A DNA stretch of 64,000 nt, from the NCBI GenBank assembly GCA_947172415.1, contig OX359190.1, positions 744,001 to 808,000 on the forward strand, written 5' to 3'. The first letter of the stretch is position 1. The number at the start of each line of letters is the position of its first letter. Below are positions 34,626-45,259 of this stretch, piece after piece. The stretch is from Chondrosia reniformis. Taxonomy: Eukaryota > Porifera > Demospongiae > Chondrillida > Chondrillidae. The notes under the pieces are model-generated. The model searched no databases. It was not told where the DNA came from and saw nothing but the letters and a program-made list of their open reading frames with translations. Made by a program: the position numbers and the translations under genes.

Positions 34626-37600
34626 TCATGATCGGAACAAATAATCTCCCTATAGTTGATACATACAGCTAATATACGAGGTTTAACTAGATGTAAGGTT
34701 GCCTGGTTACAGACCTCAATAGAACCACGATCTCCACCTGTTCCAGGTAGACTCTGTGATCCTGTGATACCAGGACCACCTGCTAGTCCTCTGGAACCCT
34801 AAACATATACATACATGTAGTGATGAAAGTATACTTTGATTAGATTAATCAAACCCAAAAATTGCACACTTCAATTTACTATCTAATTTTTTGATTGTAA
34901 AGTTTTATAACACATACATAGTCAGCTTGTTCTGATATATATGTATATACGTAGGTGAATCACTAGAACTTGTTTTGTTTATTCCCTCTAAAATGATGTC
35001 TGAGAATGATTATTTGTACTCTAATCAACACTACAATTATTCATATAAATGCTGTACTTACTGCTGCACCTTGTAAACCCTCCGATCCAGTGACAACCTT
35101 TGCTCCCTTATTACCTTCAGTACCAGCACTTCCACTTGTACCATCACCTCCACAACGTACTTCCAACATCACCTCTCATACCCTGCCAGTGAATTGCATA
35201 CAATATTAGACATTTTACTATGTAATTAATTAAAATGAGTGATGGAAAAACATACTTTTAGTCAACAGGATGCTACCTATATGTAAGATCTTAACAAAGA
35301 GTTTAACTGACCTTTTCTCCTTGATCACCTTGTGCCCCAGTAGAACCTCTATCTCCCTTGACACCTTTGATACCTTGTGCACCAGTTGCACCAGTAAGAC
35401 CACTCACACCCTACAGAGAATGAAATGTAGTCAACCAACATGTAGTATGCTTCAATCAGACCACTCATGAGGAGAATGACCATCAGGTTTTTGAATGCAT
35501 AATATCAATTAACTCACTGCTGCTCCAGCTATTCCAGAGAGACCATTAGGACCAGAATCCCCTTGTTTACCAGGGCTACCATGCTCACCATTGCTGCCTG
35601 GGTCTCCAACAGCACCTGGATTACCAGGTTCTCCATCAAAACCTCTGTCTCCCCTTCCTCCCTAAATTGTAGTACGTAACTTCTAAACAACCTAGATGTA
35701 TGCAATGCTAGCTGGTTTCACTTACAATAGCACCTGGAGCACCACGGAGTCCATTCTCACCACGATCTCCCTGTGAACCACCAACTCCTGGTTTACCAAC
35801 TGCACCATTAAATCCAGTCAATCCTGGAATACCCTGAAATGATCATAATTTTGAACAATTATAGCACTTTTGGTTCTGACATGTAAATCCACTTACTCTG
35901 GCACCTTGAGACCCTATGGGTCCCTTTTCTCCTTTCTGACCAGGTTTACCTTGGTCTCCATTACGTCCAGGTCTGCCATCCACACCATTTTCACCAAATG
36001 CACCAGGATTACCAGGTGAACCATCACGGCCAGGAGAACCCTGCTTTCCTTCTGCACCAACATTGCCAGGAGGACCAGGTGGACCTGGGGGGACCATCTG
36101 CACCTTGTCGACCCGGGAGACCAGGCTCACCATTGGCACCAGGGGGCCTCACATTGCCCTATTATTATAACAACAGTTAAAATAATATAGAAAGTATGTG
36201 TATATGAAAAACACTAATCACTCACAGATGCTCCTTTGACACCTGAGGCACCAGCCACACCTTTTTCACCCTAAAAATTGACAGATGTTATTAATTATTT
36301 TCAAAGTTCCTTACTTCTTATGCATGCACATTTAAGCTTGTAAAGCAAGGATTTTTGTAACTCACTTGGGGTCCTTGACTTCCACTAGATCCACGCATAC
36401 CTACACTTCCTGGTGGACCTGGTGCTCCAGGGTTACCTTGCCTTCCTGGATCACCTCTCTCACCCTTAGGGCCTACCGCTCCTTGGACACCAGGAATACC
36501 ATCTTTACCTGGAGGTCCCTGGGTACCTAGTTCACCTCTTCGTCCTGGGTTACCATTGGTTCCATCAGGACCACGTGCACCCGGGTAACCTTCCAAACCA
36601 GTTTCTCCAGGGAGATATATATTAATCTTTCCATCACATCTAACCTAGTTTCTCACAGCAGCTCCAGCTGGACCACTGGGACCTGTATTGCCAACTGGAC
36701 CAGGTTCACCAGGCTTGCCTGATTCTCTGTCTTTTCCTTTAGATCCAGGATCACCCTGACAGAGGAAGCTTACACTTTTAAAGAGTGATTCAAACTGAGG
36801 GTAAATTTACTTAAAATTGGACCCCTCTTTGCTCTTGCAAGCCATTTGCTCCAGGAGGACCAGGGGGACCCCTAGAACCATCCTCGCCTGGGTTACCCTT
36901 ACTACCAGGAATACCCTATTGATGTGCAGGCATATATGACTATGATCTGGAACAGAGGAGGAGGTTGATTATAGCACTAACATCGGTTCCAGAGGGCCCT
37001 TCTACACCAGCAGGACCTGTAAGTCCGACTGCTCCGAATCCACCAGGCTCTTCGATAATTCCTTTAGGACCCTCAACCCCATGGGCTCCCTCAGGCCCAG
37101 GTGGACCAGGTAGTCCTGGAGGTCCTGGAGGTCCTTTAGGCCCCTAGATCGATCACAATTAATTTATTAATAGACAATTTCTATATTTGAAACATCTCAC
37201 GTACCTCTAATCCAGGAAGTCCGCCAACCTAAATTTAGAAAACACGATTAATAATGTAATAATGAAAGGAAATAATTTTACCACATACTATATGAGAATA
37301 GAAGATGTATGTAGGAAAATGGTGAGATTCATGCACTACATCTTGAAAACACTGAAACGTATAATACACATTTCCCAGTATACTGCAGACCTTACCTGAC
37401 ATGGTATACATATTCCCGGTGGTCCAGGGGGACCAGGATCTCCCACTTGAGCAGCCATGTAACTCAGAAAGGACAACAGTGGCAATCTTCATGCTACTAT
37501 AGAAAGACGAATAATGTTGATCAAGATTGTTCATACCGCATGCTGTGTCCTAGCGCCTGACGGTGGTACAGTGGACTTTGCTTGATATACAGTGCAAGTT

Positions 37601-37831
37601 ACAAATATACGTATATACGTATAAATATATATAAATTATATCTTGCACTATTTTGTGCTTGAAGTGGTCAAACTGGAGTAATGCTGAACGTGTCGCGTGC
37701 TAACATACCTTGAATCCTGCAACAGTATATTTTCCTAGGCCAACAGTAGCTATGCTGATGTGCCTAGAAGAATCAAAAGTTGTCCAGTAAGATGAAGCTG
37801 GAAAATGGCTGGCACATTCCTCTAGAACCAT
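34626..37831 (-). pseudogene. Collagen-like gene, locus 1 (decayed)
   Basis: A run of small minus-strand exons encodes Gly-X-Y repeats (about 34694-34799, 35059-35186, 35311-35411, 35518-35661, 35726-35832, 35896-36158, 36225-36272, 36364-36605, 36657-36755, 36812-36914, 36981-37143, 37205-37229, 37396-37465) after a non-collagen exon at 37709-37831 (MVLEECASHFPASSYW start). Compared with locus 2 it carries lesions: an extra base in a C run near 36090 shifts the frame; the exon near 36812 has lost its donor (GT to TT) and 7 bp and now stops after GVQF; a frame break near 35160; GIIEEPGG breaks the triplet pattern near 37055. Short sponge collagens are secreted matrix proteins. This copy is unlikely to make one. 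Confidence 0.75.
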
Positions 37832-38070
37832 ACTCGCTTATAATGCATACTGTGAGAGAATATAAGGTATGAGATACAATATTGAATCATCAGATATAAC
37901 AAGCCACTACTGACTACTGACAACAGTAGCTATGCTGATGTGCCTAGAAGAATCAAAAGTTGTCCAGTAAGATGAAGCTGGGTCTAGAACCATCCTCGTT
38001 TATAATGCATACTGTGAGAGAATATAAGGTATGACATACAATATTGAATCATCAGATATAACAAGCACCA
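37741..38070. repeat. Tandem duplication of collagen exon 1 region
   Basis: CAACAGTAGCTATGCTGATG begins both halves (37741 and 37921), each running through TTGTCCAGTAAGATGAAGCT to the ATATAAGGTATGA region. The second copy lacks about 20 bp. Locus 2 has one copy. Confidence 0.9.
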
Positions 38071-38099
38071 CTGACTCCATGGTTACCATGGTTACTGTT

Positions 38100-38316
38100 C
38101 TGTCTCTTTCTCAGGATCCACTTGCATAATTTTCTCCTTTCAGACAATTTTCTTTAACAAACATATACAATTGTTCCCAGTTGGACCATCTGACCTTGAT
38201 GACCTTGTTGGGAGAACATCATCATCAGTTATATTTACCAGTGGACCCAACACTGTTGCAAATAATGCAGAAGTAGATGTCATCCTTTAATTGGTACCAG
38301 CCACACTTGCACCTGC
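38100..38316 (-). pseudogene. Cys-rich exon, broken copy
   Basis: Counterpart of the exon at 59703-59933. It starts CKCGWYQLKDD and continues IICNSVGSTGKY, then hits stop codons because GACTGTGATGATG has become AACTGATGATG. The acceptor AG is still present. Confidence 0.55.
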
Positions 38317-38325
38317 ATATGCCTA

Positions 38326-38460
38326 CCTACTTTCAGCTGTCTTTGTGTAATAGTCCTTTAGTATACCACGGCAGATCCAACTAATATATTACAATACCTC
38401 ACTAAAGCAATCCAAAGGCATATATGTGTGACTAGCTAAATACTGGAAGAGCATAAGAAC
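38326..38460 (+). promoter_or_regulatory. Truncated upstream region of copy B
   Basis: Matches the far upstream part of copies C and D, from CATATGCCTACCTAC to AGAGCATAAGAAC, then jumps to CAGTCACACCTTTAGC inside intron 1. About 465 bp that hold promoter and first exon in C are missing. Confidence 0.8.
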
Positions 38461-38685
38461 AGTCACACCTTTAGCTTTCAGAGACCCTTGCCTAAAGTCT
38501 CTTTGTTTAGAATACTGCGACACAGTTGGGTTATGCAAAACCTCGCTCAAACTAGCTAGCGAAATACAATCTTGAAATTCGTAGGCTTCTAAGGAACACT
38601 TTAGAAAGCAAAGTACGCCGCTCATCCATATAGTGGCAGAATGTTTAACTGGTGCACGTTGAGGAGGTTCAGATTTAATAGACTA

Positions 38686-39449
38686 AGAACAATAAAAATT
38701 TTCTACAAAAATAGTGAAGATGTAGGGATGGCACAAAAAGCATAGAAACAAGAAAGGGATGTTACACAGTGAAGCATTAGCTATATATGCACGAATCATA
38801 CAACACCCTTGCTTGTAGGATTCATGCATAGCTAATGCTTCACTGTGTAACATCCCTTTCTTGTTTCTATGCTTTTTGTGCCATCCCTACATCTTCACTA
38901 TTTTTGTAGAAAATTTTTATTGTTCTCTAGTTTCTGTACTTTTTATGGAGCATAAGCTAAGAATTCGTTGTATTTTAAACCACTTTGGTTTTGCAATCTT
39001 CGACTGATTATGACGTCATTAAAATGGCGAATTTATTGAGGTCTTGACTCTTGAGCCATGAAAACTGTCATACTCAATAATAGCGTTATCGCTCTCGCTT
39101 CTACAAAAGAATACAGCTCGGAAAATTTAGAGTAATTTCGATTAAGAAGTAGTCCGAAGGTTTATTTCGTTTTTTAGTTACAGCGGGCGAAGAAGATGAA
39201 GAAGATGAAGAAGAAGATGAAGAAGAAGAAAACGAAAATGGGAGTTTTCAAAGTTCGTTCGTTTGCCAACGATACACGGTCGCTTGCCTTCAAGGCCAAT
39301 TTATAGCATGTTTGTTCTATATTCAACTCTACATAGTCTCGTTTTGGCGATTTTCAGCCTAATTCGGAATTTCGCTCCTATACCAATGTATGGGGAAAAC
39401 GAAACAACCCGTACCATCCCTACATAGAGAGTACTACCGTACTCTCTGA
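38686..39449. mobile_element. 764-bp insertion in intron 1 of copy B
   Basis: Copies C and D read GACTATTAGAC; in B the sequence between GACTA and TTAGAC is this insert. Its left third is a near-perfect hairpin (arms about 110-120 bp, 38686-38800 and 38820-38934). It ends with the small hairpin AGAGAGTACTACCGTACTCTCT and CTGA. It also holds a GAAGAT-rich tract and ATGACGTCAT (near 39010). Ends in an A/T target and CTGA recall Helitrons, but a 5' TC is not seen, so the class is open. Confidence 0.85.
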
Positions 39450-39646
39450 TTAGACAGTAAACGCTGAAATGACTCTTTACATTCTGTTAAGTTGGACTTT
39501 GTACAAACAGACTGCATGATTTACAGACTGTAACTCAAAGGTTTCTTGTAATAAACTGCTACTGAAAACTTACATATCCGTGTGTGCTAATTTAGAGTTT
39601 CCAAGCAGACACGCTTCAATCAGTAAATGTTTCTTATCTCAATTAG

Positions 39647-42600
39647 ATCTTTCTCAGTGACCTCCTCAGAGCTGGAGGAGGTCATTTTCTGAAATCCACC
39701 AATATCCCGGAAATGTTGAGTGGAACATCCTCTGCAAAAGCACTTGCACATCATCAAAGTATCTTCGTCTATGGAGGAACATCTAGACAGGTTCAAGTTT
39801 ACAATGTTAATAACACTAAATGGTCAACGCTACCTCGACCTCCTCATTCTGAGAGTGGAGCAGCCATCATAGGAAACCAGTTTACTTTAATAGGAGGTCA
39901 AGACACTCGTCGCATTCCTACAAACGATCTAGTGACGTGGACAGACAAAGAATGGAAAGTACTATATCCTCCAATGCACACCGCCCGATCTGATCCAGGT
40001 GTTCTTGCATTTGAAGACTTAATAATTGTCTCTGGAGGAGAAGGAGCAAATGGCCAAGTAGACACAATTGAATTCCTGGATATTAACAAAAGAATATGGA
40101 CACAGTCAAATCTGAAACTTCCTCTACCATTATCAGATCACCACATGTCATTGTGTGGTGAATACATTTACATCTACGACGGGATGGATGGATATTTTTG
40201 GAGAATGAATAAGAAGAATTTTATGGCTTCACTTACAACAAATGATGAACATCACTGGGAACTGCTCGAGTATGCACCAAAGTGGAGTTCACTATTACAA
40301 TACAGCACACTACCAGTCCTAGTAGGTCCAAAAGGAATCTTCATTTTCGAGAAGAAGTGGACACGAATTAGTGAAGAAACGTCTTATCACTTCACTTGTA
40401 CGGCTTCCCTCAACGGAACTACGTTTCTCACATTTGGAGGAATAGTAGCAGGAGAACATCAGACAAGAGCTGTACACTACGATATTGCAGTTAAGGTTAG
40501 TAAACTTATTTAAGTATTACAAGTCTTGTTAACATTCGTTGCGCGCTTCGCGTGCACTTTCTCCTTCAAATAGAAACATTAGAAGGTTTTATTTCCTTCG
40601 TTAGAGTCACCTAACTTGTGCGCTCAGTGTACACGAAGCGCGTGTCAATGTTAACAAGACTTGTATTGCTTTAATGTTCTCGTACGAGTGTGTTCTACGA
40701 ACGCTCTCACGAGTTTAAGTGTTAACTTGTTTCCACTAACGAAGACTGTTAAGTCTTCTTGTTCTTTGCATTTGAAGTGAGAAAGTAGAGGAAAGCGTTC
40801 TAAGTATTATCCGCTGTAGTTAAACTGTTTATTATCGCGTGCTACGTTAGTATGTTAATTTCTCGTCCTGTGAACGTTCGTGTGTGATTAGTTATAAGAT
40901 GTTGGTAGTACAGAAATGTTAGTTGTAGACACGTTTAATAAACTACTTTCTAAGAGAACGAGAGTTAACTGCTAGGCGCACGGAAGCGTCCCAAGGCGAA
41001 GTCGGCCATTTTGTTTTAGTATTCAACAAGTTGTAACCTAATTTTTGGTGCGCCGTTGTTTTTGTCTGTTATTAAAAAGAAGCGAGTTGCCACGTTTTTA
41101 AATACTTAAGTACTTCTTGTTCAAAGTAAGTGAAAGGTAAACAGAAGTCAAATGAATGTGTCAGTGAATGTTTAGAAGAGATGTCGGGTATTGACTGTAT
41201 TATACTTGGCTGAATTGACTGTTCTCTAAAGATGCTTCTTGCTAGTTTTCCTGAAGCTAAGCATCACCAATAATATTGACCTACTGACTGAATTGTCAAA
41301 AGAATGTTTGCTTATAAACACAGACTGTCCCTTTGTGGGTAAACTATTGAAAAGTAATTAATGTGAAGTTTGGCAATGGCAATAATAAATGGCACTCAGA
41401 ATAGTATTTATATCAATTATCTAATTAACTGGGAGAATGTACACATCCTGGCCATATGCAGAGTTTGTAATATCAGTTTGCAGATAAATAGACAAACGAT
41501 ACATTTTTTGGGATCCGTTCACACGTTAATGGTTGTGGTCCTGTGGCCATTTTTAATTAGCTTTATTGACCAGTTATACATTGATTTGGAGAAAGTATTA
41601 TCATACGAGAGTATGTCATATGTACATTTACATACGTACGTAGGTAGCTGTTTTGTTGTCTTTTTGTGATCTAACTGTGCTATAAGATAAAAGTTGGTAT
41701 ATGTAAATGTACAAATCGTGTGTGACATACATGGAAAATGTATGAAACCTGTAGTATAATAAGTTCCTTCTCTGTGCTCTACCTGCAGGAGGGTCCTAAA
41801 TGGTATAAACAGGCCATAGATGAACATGGTTCAGTTGAAGTGAACATTATCTGCTGTTTCCTCACAGGAGGCTCGCGTGTTGGTAAAACCTCACTGAAGC
41901 ACTACCTGCTCCACAACACAGCAAGAGAAGACAAAACTAGCACTGGAGTGCTGGAAGCTCCTGAAGTGGCCACCATTGCACAAGGCATTGCCATTGGGTC
42001 TTCTTGGGAAGTTTTGGATGATGACAAATTAGGTGAGCTTATTTCCCAAATTGATATGGAGAAGACAAAGAACTTTCCCAGCAACACTCCACACACCACA
42101 GAATACTCACCTCAACAAGCTACAGCAGCAGGTAACACAGGAGTATTAACTTTGTGGGACAAAGTTAAAAAGCTGTTTCAGAGAAAGTCAACAAGAATGC
42201 AGTCTGATGTCTCTCCCAATCCATCTCTGACTGCTGCCACACAAGCCCTTCCCAGTAACTCTAGTCCTTCCCCAGTACACCAGGACCCTTTACTGTTACT
42301 ACACCAGGCCAGGGAGAGCTTCTTACAGAAGCATGATATTCCCACTGGAGCCACTTCTGATGAGAAGGAATGTACGTTCATTTACCTCCTGGACACAGGA
42401 GGCCAGCCCTCCTTTCAGAATGTCCTTCCACTTCTACTGGACTTTCCCTGCAACTTCTTGCACGTCTTTAAAGCTTCAGAGAGGTTGACAGATCCGTACA
42501 TCAATGCTTACTGTCAAGATGGAGTCACTGAAGAGAAGAGAGCCAACAGCCGTTCAACCTGGGAATTGATGAAGGAGTCCATTACAGCTGCCTACACAAT

Positions 42601-44750
42601 GTCCATGAAGAGCAAGCGCCAGTTGGAAGCATTCAATGTTGCCACTGAGCCCCAATTGCGTATTTTCCTTGTTGGCACTCACCTTTCCCTTCTTCCTGAA
42701 GATCCCGAAGCTAAGAGAGCTCTACTGGACCACAACGAGAAGGTTTTAGAAGAAATGGACAACAAGCCATATGACAGCAACAGGGTATTCCCCCCAAAAG
42801 AGGTTGCCTACAAAGGTTCTGGTAGCTACTTTGTAGTGGACAGTCAGCTACAGGGAGACAGCAAACTGAAGGAGCACACTCGTAAAGCTGTAAATGTTCT
42901 TCGTTCTCTACTTTCAGATGCCAAGAATCGATTAACACTGAAAGTCCCCAAAGCTTGGTACTGCCTGCAAGTAATCACATCTAGCGTGAAAAAGAAGATG
43001 TGGAAGTTCACAGAGCTGAAAAAGTTCTGCATCCAATGCAAATTTATCCAAGGTGTAGATGCTGATGGACAGCTCCTTGCACTGCTGAACCTGTTTCATT
43101 GCCTTGGGTTCTATGTGTACTTTGACCTGAGTGAGTACAAGGAGCAGTGGATCTGTACAGATGCAACCTTTCTGTACAAGGAAATGTCCAAAGTGCTATC
43201 AGTCCAGTATGGCCCAAGTGAACCTTCACGTCCAGAGCTACGCAAATTCATTGAAAAAGGCACGATTTCTGAAGTTGTTTCTGAGGCCTTGTTCCAACAG
43301 CTAGGCATTGATGCTGATATCCCAACAAGATGGCTCCTGGAGGTCCTAGTAAATGTCGGTATTGCAGCCAAAGTTAGGGAGAAGGAGACACACTACTTCA
43401 TTCCAGCAGTCCTTCCTGAGAGGCAGATCCACCTACCTGAAGCATCTGTGGCCACTTTGGGATTCACTTTCTCTTTCCATTCAGGTGAATTTCAGAGGTA
43501 CAGCTGTGTACCGACTGGTCTATTCCACAGACTGGCTGTGGATATTGCAAGTGGCAGACAGGTTTTAAACGAGGAGGAAGTAAGACCATTGCAGTTGAGA
43601 CGAAACCAGTGGAGGTACTACCACATGCAGTCTGACAGTAGACAGTTCATTTTCACACAAGAAGATGCCCACATTGCTCTTTCCCAAAAGGAAGACCTGA
43701 TTCAACTCCAACTGTTGGTTCCTGAGGACTTTCCAAACACAGAGCCGTCCTTGTCTGAGCTCTGCAGGCACATCAGAAGGGAGATGTACGAGCGCATGTG
43801 TTACGTGAGTGAGGAAGTATTTGGTGCCGAGTTTCTTGAAGAGAAAGCCACTCTAGAGGACGGGGTCATTTGCAGTCACCAGAATTGTGAGGGCTCCAGT
43901 TTGCATCTTCTGCGATTTGAAGGTGGCAACCAGAGAAAGGGTCTGTGTACCAGACTGAACAAGGTGACTGGACTAACTCCAAGAGAGTTAGTTTGGGTTG
44001 CTAAGGAACAGGACACCAATGTAAGTTTGCATAATATTATGTATTCAACAAAATAGACCTTATACGAATGTAGCAATTATTGACTGTATATTTTACATTT
44101 TAATCTTGCTGCTACTGACGCTATATAATATGTTATTGTTATTCTTTGGACACAAGTAATTTATTGATTTTTATATCTTCTTCTGTATAGTTGAGCGTGG
44201 CTGGTAAAGTGGAATTTGATGGAGACCAGTTCCTTCTCTATAAAGACCAGTCTACCTGTACTGAAGGACCTGAAGTTGTTAGACAGCCAACACCATCTGC
44301 CAACTTGAGAGAGTGTAATGGTGAGTGCATATTCACTGTACCACTAAACGTAACATCAGTTATATTAACTTCTGAATGATGTTGTAATGATTGTTGTAAA
44401 TTCATTCGTAATGTTATTTCATGTGTTGTGTAGATGTTCCAGGCGATTGGAAAGAAACGATACAATCCAAACACTGGATCTACCTGTTGGGCAACCTCTC
44501 TGTCGACAAGATAGTGGATCACCTCTACCAGGGAGTGGATGGAAAGCCACTAATCACTTTTAAGGTATATCAGGAGATTGGGAAGGCAAAAAGCATAATG
44601 GAGGCAAACACGATCTTCCTTCTCCACCTGTTGACCACTGGTACAGTGGAGAGCTTGTATCTGTTTGGTAAAGTACTCCAGCAGACATCAGATGACTATC
44701 CCATTCATGAAGAGATTCTTGAGAAACTGAAAAAGGATTTCACCATTTAA
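39647..44750 (+). CDS. Kelch-ROC-COR-CARD receptor-like GTPase, copy B
   Basis: Exons 39647-40495, 41789-44020, 44191-44320, 44434-44750, all in phase; the Kelch exon has an in-frame ATG at 39713. The homologous first exon and promoter are deleted. Domains as in A: Kelch propeller, P-loop GGSRVGKTS, DTGGQPSF, VGTHLS, COR (PKAWYCLQ to FIPAVLPE), linker exon, CARD-like exon (ITFKVYQEIGKAKS, LFGKVLQQTSDDYPI). This is the most diverged copy: NIICCFLTGG before the P-loop, and its own insertion between G1 and G3 with TLWDKVKKLFQRKS instead of the EEEGQGKEEE stretch. No stop or frameshift is seen, so the protein part is under constraint or recently active. How it is now transcribed is unclear. Confidence 0.85.
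40521..40662. repeat. Hairpin element in intron 2 of copy B
   Basis: AAGTCTTGTTAACATT with GCGCGCTTCGCG on the left pairs imperfectly with CGAAGCGCGTGTCAA and TGTTAACAAGACTT on the right. The same sequence is in C and D but missing in A. Confidence 0.8.
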
Positions 44751-45259
44751 CTTATGTTTCCATATAGACTTTTATAACTTAACAACTCTTTAGTATTTCG
44801 TATTTTGTACATTACATGCACCTACATACCGTGTATTATTTGTAAATTTAATGTTTTAAAACTCAAAGTGGAACAATAGTTGATGTTAATTTTTTCATTC
44901 ATATTTATTAGTAAAATAAAAACATTTAAAGATTAAGTTAGAAGTAGGAATGGTCAGTTTTGTAACAATGTTACATGTCAATGTAATATAGTGATCGTGA
45001 AAGATACAGCTCTAACCACACAGAAGTGGCTTGTGGCTATCCAATGTATTCTCTGTAGCTGTACGTATATATACATAATAATAAGGTATATATACTGTAA
45101 TATATACATAATAATAATTCCTATAAGGTATATATACTGTATTACATATATGTATACAACACCAATCCTTAGTCATGAAACAGCAATCTAGTCTTACAAT
45201 TATTATTGAAAACATTATCTTAGAAAATGTCCAAAAGAGTGTTAGATTTTGAAATGCAG
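44751..45259. other. Flank between copy B and ZIP gene
   Basis: The first part matches the 3' flanks of A and C and contains AATAAA-like signals near 44914. The rest is TA-rich simple sequence (ATATATAC, 45063-45150). No gene was seen. Confidence 0.6.

Noticed and set aside
35998..36180. Plus-strand Pro/Gly-rich frames across the collagen loci
   Set aside because: Antisense of Gly-X-Y exons; the minus strand has the triplet pattern and the splice sites.
38389..38625. Minus-strand frame in intron 1 of B and D with a similar peptide (also 60641-60841)
   Set aside because: Copy A carries a 14-bp deletion that breaks the frame, and similarity is no higher than in the surrounding intron.
38686..39449. 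Firm call of the insertion as a Helitron
   Set aside because: The CTGA end and A/T target fit, but the 5' TC is missing and the hairpin is too close to the end; left unclassified.
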